From positions 36,795,629-36,859,628 of the forward strand of contig OX326960.1 in the NCBI GenBank assembly GCA_946800325.1: a stretch of DNA of 64,000 bases, in the 5' to 3' direction. The position numbers and the translations under genes were made by a program. Positions 38,563 to 48,852 of the stretch are shown here, piece by piece (position 1 is the first letter of the stretch; every line of letters starts with the position of its first letter). A model generated the notes under the pieces. The model ran no database searches and was not told where the DNA came from. It saw nothing but the letters and a program-made list of their open reading frames with translations. This DNA is from Luzula sylvatica (lineage: Eukaryota; Streptophyta; Magnoliopsida; Poales; Juncaceae).

Positions 38563-39070
38563 TAGGAATGTTCATTCGGTCGGTTCGGTTCAAAACGAAC
38601 CGAATAAGACCAAACCAATTTAAATCGAACCGAACTAAATTCAAACCTAACCGAACCGTTTTAATTTTCGAACCGAATAAACCAAACTCTTATTCGGTTT
38701 ATTCGGTTGAACCGAATAAGAAACATTATAACTTTAAAATAAAAATAAATTTATCGAAAAAATATATTTTATTTATTACAAAATATAAATACATATTATA
38801 AAATATAATTATATTATTTTACAAAAAAATTATATTATTTTTTTATATTTTAACATTATTATATTAAAAAATACGAAAAATGAGATGTTATTCGGTCGGT
38901 TTGATTTAACCGGCTTTCATCACATCAAAACCGAACCGAACCGAATAAACTGAACAATATCATTTTTTGAATCGAACCGAACCAAATAAATCGAAAAATC
39001 GAGCCGATTAAACCGAATTCGACCAGTTCGGTTCGGTATCCGAATAAACCGAACCGTTTGAACATCCCTA
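38563..39070. mobile_element. hAT-like MITE (508 bp) with 'GGTTCGGTT' subterminal repeats
   Basis: Ends are 'TAGGAATGTTCATTCGG' and, inward from the right, 'TAGGGATGTTCAAACGG'. Flanking 8-mers are ACTGAAAG (38555-38562) and ACTAGAAG (39071-39078), 6 of 8 identical, fitting an aged hAT target duplication. Both arms are filled with 'CGGTTCGGTT'/'AACCGAACCG' motifs around an AT-rich centre. Non-coding. Confidence 0.75.
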
Positions 39071-39294
39071 ACTAGAAGTTTCAATTTATGTTTATGTAAA
39101 TCATGTTTTTAAATAAAAATTGGGATGAAAGCCTTACTGCCAAACTATAAAGTGACAGAAAAAAATGTATTCAATGGCTCATAACTCAATTGATTTATTT
39201 TTAAATGTCAAAAGTAATTTATCTTATATTGAGTTGCTATAGATGATGATCTTATATGTAATAAATATTAAAATTTTGTATAATTTATATTTCA

Positions 39295-41727
39295 CTAGCA
39301 TTACCCCCGCGCAATTGCGCGGGGCTGTTCGGGTTTACAAGTAATGTAGTTGAAAAAAATTGTTGTTCATTTTGTGTATGTGACTTTCTTTTTGTAATCA
39401 TTATTATATGTGTAATTTAGTGTGTTGTGTGCGAGTGAAATTTTTTAGCAAAAATCGTTTGAATATTTTAAGAGCCGGATTTCTTGAATAATTCAAACGG
39501 TTATTGCTAAAAAAATTATCTATATTTTATACTTCATAAGTAAAATAAGGAAAAAGAACGAATGAGTCGTCATGAAATTTATTAAGAACATAATAGTTCA
39601 GAAAACATTGCTGAAAAAAAGAGTGTTTTTAATTTCACAAATCCTTAATTTCGCTACATATTTAGCACAAATATTTTTCGTCCTTTGTGTGGTCAGCCAA
39701 CAACAAAGTTTGACGATGTCCTCGCTAACCGTTTCGTTCGAACCTTTAATTTAAATTATGTCATGATTATTCGCACATCCATGATTTGGTATATTTTTAA
39801 CCCCCTAATTTTTTTTGGATATTATAAAAAATTCTCTATCTTTTCGTAAACTCCAAAAAAAAAAAACTCTTTACCAAACTTTTATTTTAAAATACTCCTT
39901 ATGGATGATATTAATTTTTTTTTTCCCAAAATACCCTCCAAATCTCATATGTAATAATTAAAACTTATTTTTGTTATTTTTTATTAATTTTAAGAAAATT
40001 CATAAACACTTCTTAACACGTAGTGATTTAAAAAAATTTAAATTATTACATATTTTGTTTATATAATTTTAATATTACATTCTTTATTCATAAAAAAACT
40101 AACATTAAATGATAATAAATAAACATCTTGCAAATATATTCATAGAAAATATCTATTTAAACATCTATTTTTTATGTTAGTTTTCTTAATTTTATGTATT
40201 TTTTAATAGTTTTGTGATATTTTATTTTTAAATATTTGCAAGATGTTCTTTTATTAATATTGTTCAACTTATTATAATTTTATTTTAGTTTTTCAAGAAA
40301 AATAATAAAGGACCAAAATGTAAATTTTAAAACTTCGAAGGACCAAAATGCAAATATAAAGGACCAAAATGTGAAAAAAGGACCAAAATATAAAATTTTT
40401 AAAAAAATAGGACCAATTTGAGGCCCCTGGACTAAAATGTAAATTTCAAAACTTCGAAGGGCCAAAATGCAAATATAAAGGACCAAAATGTAAACAAAAA
40501 AGGACCAAAATGTAATTTTTTTTCGAAAAAGGACCAATTTGTACATAAAAAAGGACCAAAATTTAAAAAAAATATATTTTTTTTATAAATAGGCCCCTGG
40601 TGACGTGGCTGCACCAGGCAAGAAAAATAATAAAGGACCAAAATGTAAATTTTAAAACTTCGAAGGACCAAAATGCAAATATAAAGGACCAAAATGTGAA
40701 AAAAGGACCAAAATATAAATTTTTTAAAAAAATAGGACCAATTTGAGGCCCCTGGACTAAAATGTAAATTTGAAAACTTCGAAGGGCCAAAATGCAAATA
40801 TAAAGGACCAAAATGTAAAAAAAAAGGACCAAAATGTAATTTTTTTCCAAAAAAGGACCAAAATGTAAAATAAATATTTTTTTTCAAAACTTCGAAGGGC
40901 CAAAATACAAATATAAAGGAGAAAAATGTAAAAAAAAAAGGACAAAAATGTAATTTTTTTTCGAAAAGAGGAGCAATTTTTAAATAAAAAAGGACCAAAA
41001 TGTAAAATAAATATTTTTTTTTTACAAATAGGCCACTGGTGACGTGGCTGCACCAGGCAAGAAAAATAATAAAGGACCAAAATGTAAATTTTAAAACTTC
41101 GAATGACCAAATGCAAATATAAAGGACCGAAATGTGATAAAAAAGGACCAAAATGTAATTTTTTTAAAAAAACAGGACCAATTTGAGGCCCCTGGACAAA
41201 AATGTGAATATTAAAACTTGGAAGGACCAAAATGTAAACACAAAAGGACCAAAATATAATTTTTTTTTTAAAAAAGGACCAAATTGTAAATTAAAAAGGA
41301 CCAAAATGTAAAAAAAAATATTTTTTTTTACAAATAGGCTCCTGGTGACGTGGCTGCACCAGGCAAGAAAAATAATAAAGTACCAAAATGTAAATTTTAA
41401 AACTTCGAAGGACCAAAATGCAAATATAAAGCACCGAAATGTGATAAAAAAGGACCAAAATGTAATTTTTTTTAAAAAACAGGACCAATTTGAGGCCCCT
41501 GGACCAAAATGTGAATATTAAAACTTTGAAGGACCAAAATGCAAATATAAAGGACCAAAATGTAAAAAAAAAGGATCAAAATGTAATTTTTTTTTTTAAA
41601 AAAGGACCAAATTGTAAATTAAAAAGGACCAAAATATAAAAAAAAAAAAAAAATTTACAAATAGGCCCCTGGTGACGTGGCTGCACCAGGAGGCAGCAAA
41701 TCCCCTTGCATTAGTATATAGTATAGA
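39295..41727 (-). mobile_element. Non-autonomous Helitron 1 (2433 bp)
   Basis: Read on the minus strand, the element begins 'TCTATACTATATACTAATGC' at 41727 and ends at 39295 with a perfect 20-bp palindrome, 'CCCCGCGCAATTGCGCGGGG' (39305-39324), then 6 bases and CTAG. It lies between A and T with no target duplication, as expected for Helitrons (5'-TC, 3'-hairpin plus CTRR, A^T insertion). Just inside the 5' end is an inverted repeat, 'CCTGGTGCAGCCACGTCACCAGG' in form, at 41662-41692. No Rep/helicase coding is present; about half the element is a minisatellite. The 3' hairpin matches Helitrons 2 and 3. Confidence 0.85.
40290..41695. repeat. Nested minisatellite inside Helitron 1
   Basis: The small unit is a ~18-bp 'AAAGGACCAAAATGTAAAT'. 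It is organised in four larger units of roughly 306-434 bp. Boundaries are marked by 'GACGTGGCTGCACCAGG' (40598, 41041, 41347, 41676) followed, in the first three, by 'CAAGAAAAATAATAAA'. On the minus strand it is open for up to 239 codons as a repeating Phe/Trp-rich string ('FWSFIFAFWPFEVLKF'). The periodic composition and frame-dependence on the repeat argue against a real protein. Confidence 0.9.
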
Positions 41728-42857
41728 TGTCATTTTTAATTCGGAGGTTTTTATAATTTTTTTATGACATAAAAATAAAAAGGATAATATCGATATCTTT
41801 GAGTTGGGAAATAATAAAAAACCAGAATAGGTCCAGTCTAAAATATTACGTATAGTTGTTATAGATTTCAAACTTGATTTTTACCTTGTATTTTTTGTAA
41901 GTATTAAGTGCACAAATAATTTAGGCTTCTTTGCAAAAAAGTAAGGATATCAAAGATATTCATAATATTTATCTTATTTTATAGCAATATCGATGATATT
42001 TTACTTTTGATGTTTTTTTTTGTACAGAGGGCAACATGCCAACATCTCATGGTAATATCAAAATTAACTTATAGGTCTAGGGTAATATCGATGAGATGTT
42101 TTATAGCAACATCTGAGGATAATATTCAGTATTGAAAACATATAGGTCTAGGACAACCAAAACTACGGGACCCGTCCTATACATAACATATTAAGTTATA
42201 ATTAATGTATTCATATTTATAACAAAATTAACTTTTATGTGATTAATGGCATGTATAGAAATAATGCGACTTTAAGTTAATGTGATTAATTATTTGTTAA
42301 ATATTTGCTAGTTAACATGTTTTTAATTTTATGGATTTATGTAAGAGTTAGTGATGTACATCCCCTTAGTACTCTTCTCCAAAAATTTTGATGACGTGAA
42401 TATGATTTAACATCTTAAAAATTAACACACAAATACATGATTTAACATATTAATTTATGATTTAATTATCTTAATTTATGTTTGAAAATACAATTAAGAT
42501 GTCAAATCATGAATTAAGATATTAATTTTTAAGGTGTTAAATTATATTTATGTTATCGAGGCTCTCGGAGAGAGTTGGGGGTAAGTCCAACATTTTCCTT
42601 TACGAAAATGTTGTCAATTGGAAAGATCTTTTAAATGGGTTTGGAGCACCACGTGGATTGAAAAGCACGGTTGATATGATAATTGACCGATGATGGCATC
42701 ATAGATACTTTTGGAGTTTGAGGGACAGACCAAAAATAATCAAGAAATAACCAAAAAAAATTGATCTTTGGGAAACAACTATTTGAATTCTCAAGAGGGT
42801 GTGATGGTTAGTTCAAGTAAAAGATAAAACGATTTCGAATACATGATGCAATTTATT
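41728..42857. other. Intergenic DNA between Helitron 1 and the tryptophan synthase pseudogene
   Basis: No gene is recognised. A nearly perfect inverted pair, 'GATTTAACATCTTAAAAATTAA' in part and its complement 'TTAATTTTTAAGGTGTTAAA', frames 42410-42540 and looks like a small foldback element. A weak box-B-like 'ATTTCGAATACATG' lies at 42833-42846. Confidence 0.45.
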
Positions 42858-43060
42858 ATGATCAGTTGGAACAGTTCGCTTAAATCATCAGAAGTTTACA
42901 ACTGCGACACGAGATGCACATTTTGATTCCAAACTTCCCCTCGAGGGACAAAGAGGAAGACATCATTACACAAAGAGATCTCAATCTCGCTCGCCCCAAA
43001 GGGAGAGAATTCAGACAAGGAGTGGGATAAGAGTGTCTGGAGTCCAGGAGATCAAAGTTC
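42858..43060 (-). pseudogene. Exon 1 remnant of a second tryptophan synthase alpha copy
   Basis: On the minus strand the frame reads 'SYPTPCLNSL', 'RLRSLCVM' and 'SSSLSLEGKF', clearly matching '[10 protein letters not shown]', 'RLRSLCVM' and 'SSSLEV' in the transit peptide and early exon 1 of the gene at 30214-32596. Nucleotide similarity continues left into what would be intron 1: 'AGTTGGAA...TTC.....AAATCATCA' near 42863 against 32172. The start codon region, the rest of exon 1 and all later exons are missing. On its other side it joins block A' rather than the promoter of the intact gene. It cannot encode an enzyme. Confidence 0.8.
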
Positions 43061-43074
43061 TCCTTCATGAATTG

Positions 43075-43250
43075 AATTGTGAATGGTATGATGCATAATA
43101 TTTTATAAGAGGGCAAACAAATTTCTTGTTTGCCATATAGAATCTTAAAATATCAGCTACAAAAAATAAAGCAATGAGCACTCTTTTAAAATACAGAACA
43201 TATATCAATATATTTTAAAAAACCGAGTATAAAGATTTTATATTCTTTAT
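43075..43250. repeat. Segmental duplication block A, copy 2 (partner 35025-35200)
   Basis: Non-coding block adjacent to the exon 1 remnant. It shares 'ATGATGCATAATAT', 'CAAATTTCTT' and 'ATATCAGCTACAAAA' in the same order as at 35025. It ends where Helitron 2 begins (43266). Confidence 0.75.
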
Positions 43251-43265
43251 TTCTTTTGGAAGTTA

Positions 43266-44539
43266 CTAGCTTTATCCCCGCGCAATTGCGCGGGATGTTT
43301 TTTATATAATTATTTAAATAGAATTGACGCGTGTGCGAATTAACACGCATGCGTTTGAACTAAATTAATCTAATCACGACATATTTGCAAATATCATGAT
43401 GTCAATAGATGTATGAGGTTCACGAAATTAGTCTATCACGAATATTGTTTTCTAATATAATTTGTATAAATAACATTTGCTCAGGTGCTTCTAAATTCGA
43501 TTAATATAATCAGGACATATTCACAAATTTTAATATGTATGTAAAATATGAAACAAAGACCAAATGTAAAATAAGAAAAAATGTAAAAAAAAAACCGAAA
43601 TGTAAATAAAAAGGACCAAAATGTATATTAAAACTAAAAAGGACCAACATATAAATACAAAGGACCGAAATATAAATTAAAATGTAAAAAAAGACTGAAA
43701 TGTAAATAAAAAAGGACAAAAATGTTAATAAAAAGGACCAAAATATAAACTTAAATTAAAAATGACCAAAATGTAAAAAAAGGACCGAAATGTAAATAAG
43801 AGAGGATCAAAATATAAATAAAAATGACCAAAATGTAATCTTTTAACTAAAAAGGACCAAAATATAAATAAAAAGTACCGAAATGTAATTTTTTAAACTA
43901 AAAAGGACCAAAATGTAAATTTAAAAATATTTTTTTACAAAAAAAACCGTTGATGACGTGGCCTCATGTATGAGCTCCATTTCTTCCAACTTTATACATA
44001 AGTACACAAATTTTAATATGTATGTAAAATAGGAAACAAAGACCAAATGTAAAATAAGAAAAAATGATCAAAATGTAAAAAAAAAAACCGAAATGTAAAT
44101 AAAAAGAACCAAAATATAGATTAAAACTAAAAAGGACCAACATATAAATAAAAAGGACCGAAATATAAATTAAAATTTAAAAAAGGACTGAAATGTAAAT
44201 AAAAAAGGACAAAAATGTTAATAAAAATGACCAAAATATAAACTTAAATTAAAAAGGACCAAAATATAAATAAAAAGGACCAAAATATAAATTCAAAAAT
44301 ATAAAAAATGACCGAAATGTAAATAAGAGAGGATCAAAATATAAATAAAAAGGACCAAAATGTAATTTTTTAAACAAAAAAGGAACAAAATGTAAATAAA
44401 AAGGACCTAAATGTAATTTTTTAAACTAAAAAGGACCAAAATATAAATATAATTTATTTTTTTTATAAAAAAACCCTTGATGACGTGGCCTCATGTATGA
44501 GCTCCATTTCTTCCAACTTTATACATAAGTATAATACGA
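43266..44539 (-). mobile_element. Non-autonomous Helitron 2 (~1.27 kb)
   Basis: The 3' end on the minus strand is the palindrome 'CCCGCGCAATTGCGCGGG' (43277-43294), then GATAAAG and CTAG at 43266-43269 with T beyond. The 200 bp inside it match Helitron 3 closely. The 5' end is placed at 'TCGTATTATACTTATG' (44539) by analogy with Helitron 1, but the flanking base is not the expected A, so this edge is less sure. The interior is a 'GGACCAAAATGTAAA' minisatellite present as two ~0.5 kb copies. No coding. Confidence 0.75.
43522..44532. repeat. ~0.5 kb tandem duplication inside Helitron 2
   Basis: The block starting 'CACAAATTTTAATATGTATG' at 43522 repeats from 44005. Both copies end in 'GACGTGGCCTCATGTATGAG' and 'TTCTTCCAACTTTATACATA' (near 43981 and 44508), the Helitron 5' terminal region. 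Offsets are 483 bp at the start and 527 bp at the end, because the minisatellite within has changed length. Confidence 0.85.
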
Positions 44540-44619
44540 GCATTCTCAATTTTTTCATGACACTATTGTTGTTGTATATACTATACCCTCAGAGTTTGGC
44601 TTTGGCCAATTTTGGATCT

Positions 44620-45132
44620 GCAATGAAAGCAAGTTTTTTTTTTAAACAAATTTTTTTTTTATTAATAATCCTAAGGATTTACAACTACAATTCTGTTTTA
44701 GAATCTTACATATCATACACATACATCCTACTATCCTTTAATTTTCCAGAAAGTAATCAACGCGTATATTTGTTCTGAAAGTAAGATAGGCATTGTGACT
44801 TTTCTATTGGAATATTCTATTATTACTTTCCTTCCATATCATCCACACCGCTGCCGCCCAATGTAGTGGCCAGTCAGATTGAATTACACCATTTCGGAAA
44901 TTTTTGTGTAAGTATTCCCAAAATGATCTTGTCGATGTCATTGTAATTGATGGCAACCCTAGTCTTTGATAACAATCGAGCGCGAAGGAGCATTCGGCGA
45001 AGAGGTGGGTCGATGATTCTTGAGATGTTGTGCATAGAACACGTTTTGGTGTGATTTCATCCCTTTTTACCAGGTTGTCTTGAGTAAGTAGTATGTTTCG
45101 AATTGCCAGCCACAGGAAGCAATGAAAGTGAA
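44620..45132 (-). mobile_element. 5'-truncated LINE fragment with zf-RVT region
   Basis: From about 45117 down to 44815 the minus strand reads 'FLWLAIRNILLTQDNL', then 'RVLCTTSQESSTHLFAEC' and, further on, 'WAAAVWMIWKE'. This is the zinc-binding reverse-transcriptase tail (zf-RVT) of plant L1-type LINEs, with the expected C...C....H..C spacing. A T-rich run at 44635-44661 is the poly(A) tail seen in reverse. 'GCAATGAAAG' occurs at both ends (44620-44629, 45119-45128) and is probably the target duplication. The copy lacks endonuclease and polymerase domains. Confidence 0.75.
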
Positions 45133-45375
45133 GTTAAACTGTGCTCTTCGAAACTTATGATATCACATTAAAAATCTAGTTTGTGAACATTTGCTCACAA
45201 AGTGTCGCACATGTTCCAATTAAAGTCGATGGGTTCATTATGTCAAACGCATAAGCCGATTCCTTATTTTAGTACTGAATTTTCTCTTTTGAAGGTTTTA
45301 TGATCCATAAAACCCGAGCCGCCGTGCTCGCAGGTTGGATGAGGTTGAGGTAGGCCACCAAAAATATTATTAGAC
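45133..45375. other. Short intergenic stretch between LINE and Helitron 3
   Basis: No gene recognised. The sequence 'TTATGATCCATAAAACCC' and what follows may be more LINE-derived DNA but carries no clear motif. Confidence 0.4.
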
Positions 45376-46515
45376 TAGCTTTATCCCAGCGCAATTGCGC
45401 GGGACAACATATCTATTTTTTTACATGTTTTTTATATAATTATTTAAATAGAATTAACGCGTGTGCAATTTAACGCGGGTGCGTTTGAACTAAATTAATC
45501 TAATCATGACATATTTGCAAATATTATGATGTCAATAGATGCATAAGGCTCATATAATTTGTATAAATAGCATTTGTTCAGGTACTTTTAAAATCGATTA
45601 ATATAATCGGGACATATTCGCAAATATATTAGATGTCAATAGATTCATTATAGTTACGGTTCATTAAAGAATTGCAACGTGTCATTTGGATACAACGGGC
45701 AAATGACAAATTTCTATGAAAACTCGCATAAATTTGAGGTTACAAAATTTCATATATACCCGTGCAAAATGAGCAAATACAAAAAAAAATTGAAAAGCAA
45801 AAAAAGAACCAAAATGTAAAAAGAGAAAAAATTGGGTAAAAAGGAAAATTACAAAAAAAAATTTGAACTTACAAAATTACATACATAACCCTGCCCAATG
45901 AGCAAATTAAAAAAAAATTGGAAAATAGGAAAAAATGATCAAAATGTAAAAAAAGGACCAAAATGTAAAAAAATGATCAAAATGTAAAAAAGGACCAACA
46001 TGTAAAATAGGAAAAAATGATCAAAATGTTAAAAAGGACCAAAATGTAAATAAAAAAAATTTGGAAAATAATAAAAAAGGATCAAAATATAAAAAAGGAC
46101 CAAAATGTAAAAAAAGGATCAAAATGTAAAAAAGGACCAAAATGTAAAATAGGAAAAAAAGATCAAAATGTAAAAAAGGACCGAAATGTAATTGTAAAAA
46201 AGGACTAACATGTAAAATAGGAAAAAAAGGATCAAAATGTTAAAAAGGACCAAAATGTAAATAAAAAAAATTGGAAAATAGTAAAAAAGGATCAAAATGT
46301 AAAAAATGATCAAAATGTAAAAAAGGACCAAAATGTAAATAAAATAAATGTAAAATAGTAAAAAATGACCAAAATGTAAAATAGGGAAAAGGATCAAAAT
46401 GTAAAAAATGACCAAAATATAAATAAAAAAAATGGCTAAAAGCAAAAGCTACCCCCTGCCACGTGTCATCACAAGGTGGAGGGGGTAGCATTATTGTAAC
46501 TATATAATATAATGT
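45376..46515 (-). mobile_element. Non-autonomous Helitron 3 (~1.14 kb)
   Basis: CTAG at 45376-45379 and a palindrome 'GCGCAATTGCGC' (45390-45401, outer stem with one mismatch) mark the 3' end on the minus strand. The next ~190 bp match Helitron 2 nearly base for base ('ATTTAAATAGAATTAACGCG'). The interior (45770-46440) is 'GGACCAAAATGTAAA'/'GATCAAAATGTAAA' minisatellite. The 5' edge is approximate: 'ATTATATTATATAGTTAC' near 46515 resembles the Helitron 1 start. Just inside it lies an inverted repeat 'GCTACCCCCT...AGGGGGTAGC' (46447-46488) around CCACGTG. Confidence 0.7.
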
Positions 46516-47404
46516 CTATACAACACAATTTGTAATTCCTAAGAAAAAAATACAAGTTTTATGTAGTTTAGTCCACACTAACACTTTTTAAGATTTTTCT
46601 TACGAACAGTTTACATAAAGAAAAATGAGTTTTCGGAGGTTGTAGTTGGTCGATAAAATGCATGAAACTAGATGCAAGGGATTTATGTTTTGCGAAATGG
46701 ATTTCTATAGGTTTCAGTGAGTTTACAGTTAAGTCATCATCTGAGAATTCAGAGAAGTTATCGCAGTCGCCAGTCAAGGTAGTTAATTCAAGGTATTTAT
46801 TGTTAATTTTTCAATTTTACAAATTTCAAACTAGAAAATTAGTCAATTGTTTTTCTTTTTTAATCGTCTCATTCGTCGAAAATTCAATTAGAGGTTCAAC
46901 ACTTTTATTTAATGGCACGAATTGACTGATGAGAAGAGGTACAGATTCTTGTTCTGGTGTTTGTGGTAATACTAAGGATGAGATTTATTAGTAAAGTTTA
47001 CTTTATTTAACATGATTTTTGATAAATTGAGATTATTTGAATTTTGGGTCTTTGGCTTGAGAGTCTATAAAGTCGCGAGCACATTTAATGTATGTATTTT
47101 TTCTTAGTTTAAGTAAAAATATTGAGCGCATTTGTTTCGGTAAATCCAAGTTTTGATCCATATATTTGAGCATTTTTTTTAAATATATGTATACAATTTC
47201 GATACTTCTTTGAAATCATACGATATAAAATTTTCAGGTCCTCGTAATGAAATTAGCCATAGGCCCCCATAAATACAGGTCCGGGCCTGGTCGAATCCAG
47301 AAGCAGGTTCATTTTGAAAATAGGTGTTCAAAGTTTTCACTTCCATTTGGATCTCTATAATATTAATTAATATTAAAGGTATATTGTATCAATCGAGTTA
47401 TATT
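46516..47404. other. AT-rich intergenic DNA, no gene recognised
   Basis: Frames of 69 and 87 codons overlap on opposite strands at 46568-46925, with no family resemblance. 'GGCCCCCATAAATACAGGTCCGGGCC' in part (47262-47288) looks like a transposon edge. Nothing else can be supported. Confidence 0.45.
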
Positions 47405-47740
47405 CTTACATCGTTTATTTTTCATTTTTGAAGGTTTTAGTTATTGAACACAAAAATCATTCCTAAAACTAATGAATATCTAGTTATATTTTGATTTCCT
47501 CCAACATCTCAAAATACCTTAATATTTAAATGTAAGAAAAACAAAAGAAGACGCTCATAAAACAAGCAAATATCTACTGATAAAAAACTAATTATCACTT
47601 GCAACTCTTATAGAACATTGTTTACATGAGAAGAAGAGTAACACAATCAATGAATCACACCATTTATCGCATTCACTTATCACTACCTTCTTGTTTCAAA
47701 TGATTCACATAATATTTGTGAAAGCCCTCCTCTTAACCAA
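47405..47740. repeat. Segmental duplication block B, copy 2 (partner 35940-36505)
   Basis: Matches block B copy 1 in order ('AATGAATATCTAGTTATATT', 'TTTACATGAGAA', 'ATCACACCATTTATCGCATT', 'CACATAATATTTGTGAAAG'). Removing Helitrons 2 and 3 and the LINE brings blocks A and B of this copy to roughly the same spacing as in copy 1. Confidence 0.75.
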
Positions 47741-48298
47741 CAATCAAATAAGCATGCGTGCATGCAACACGAAACATTTCGAACCCTGCAAAAACTTTGA
47801 TGCTTTTGTTCGAGCAAGTAACATATTAGCTTAATCGGATTCAAATTCTAAATCATACTCTTCTATTTAACACGAGTCACATTCAACTATCCGATTCATT
47901 GATCTTTCGTACGAGATATAGAATGTTAAATCTTAGGCCAAAGTCGGCATCACTACGGTAGCTACCGAAAAAGAAATCTAAAACAAAAACACCACTAAAG
48001 AGACACCCACTACTAAGCACAGATAATTGCACGCCTTGACTCTAAAACACCACTCTACAAAAAGAAGCAAACTCACAAAACATGAATTGATTTTTAAAAA
48101 TATGAGATAAATATAAAAAACTACAAGGATCACCATCCCACCATCACCATCCATTTTCAAATTTGAACACAACACCCCTTTTTGAAATATTTGGCGTGAA
48201 TTATTCACCCCACTAGCTCCCAAAAAGCAAAGAAAGCTGAGAGTCCACCACAAAGTATAAAACACTCTAGTGCACTACAGCCCCTAAAGCCACCACAC

Positions 48299-48343
48299 CC
48301 AAAAATCAAAAATCAAAAATCAAAAATCAAAAATCAAAAATCA
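48299..48343. repeat. (AAAAATC)n microsatellite
   Basis: Six to seven copies of the 7-mer 'AAAATCA' in an otherwise ordinary gene-flanking stretch. The rest of 47741-48690 shows no gene; a 95-codon minus-strand frame (47978-48265) has no recognisable domain. Confidence 0.85.
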
Positions 48344-48689
48344 AGGGCAAGCCCAACAAAGAAAGATATAAAGTCCATTTTACCCAAAATTAAACCATCT
48401 TTCTCCAACTTCATATAAGTTTATAACCTATGCATCAAATGACTAACATGCCACACTTTCAAATTACAACAGAATAATAAAATACAAACTATATGAGCAC
48501 AGAAGATCAAGACTCTACTGATAGAAGAGTAGACAATAAAAAAGACATAAGAACATGAGTATAGTACTTTTGCAATCAAATGCATCTTTTGACAAATGAA
48601 AATAAAAAAGACGAAACGTCATATAGCAACGGGTACAACAAGTCGAGATCTTCTAGGTCTTCTCATCTACCTGTTAGATGGCGAAAGGA

Positions 48690-48835
48690 AAGGCGCGTAG
48701 TAAACTCCACCTTTAGTCCCTCCTCAAACTTTACACCCTTGTGCAATTAATTCATTTAAGGGACTGAATTGCACAATTTTGTAAAGTGGAAGCGTAACAA
48801 AACAAAGGGGTTTTAACTTTTACCGCGCAAAGAAA
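48690..48835. repeat. Foldback / MITE-like inverted repeat just downstream of the bHLH gene
   Basis: 'TTTACACCCTTGTGCAATTA' and the later 'AATTGCACAATTTTGTAAA' form an imperfect hairpin. The outer arms carry 'GCGCGTAGTAAA' and 'TTTTACCGCGC'. It ends about 20 bp from the stop codon and so probably lies in the 3' UTR. No target duplication is identified. Confidence 0.5.
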
Positions 48836-48852
48836 AAGAAAAAAGAAACTAT

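Noticed and set aside
40432..41151. 239-codon aromatic-rich frame as a membrane protein
   Set aside because: It is an 18-bp minisatellite in translation; overlapping frames in other phases are equally open. Reported only as a curiosity.
42880..43116. A small independent gene of 78 codons
   Set aside because: Its middle is a diverged copy of tryptophan synthase exon 1; the ends are intron and flank sequence, so it is a pseudogene fragment.
44485..44778. 97-codon frame read as a membrane peptide
   Set aside because: It crosses the Helitron 2 edge, a LINE poly(A) tract and target duplication, so it is a chance fusion of unrelated sequence.
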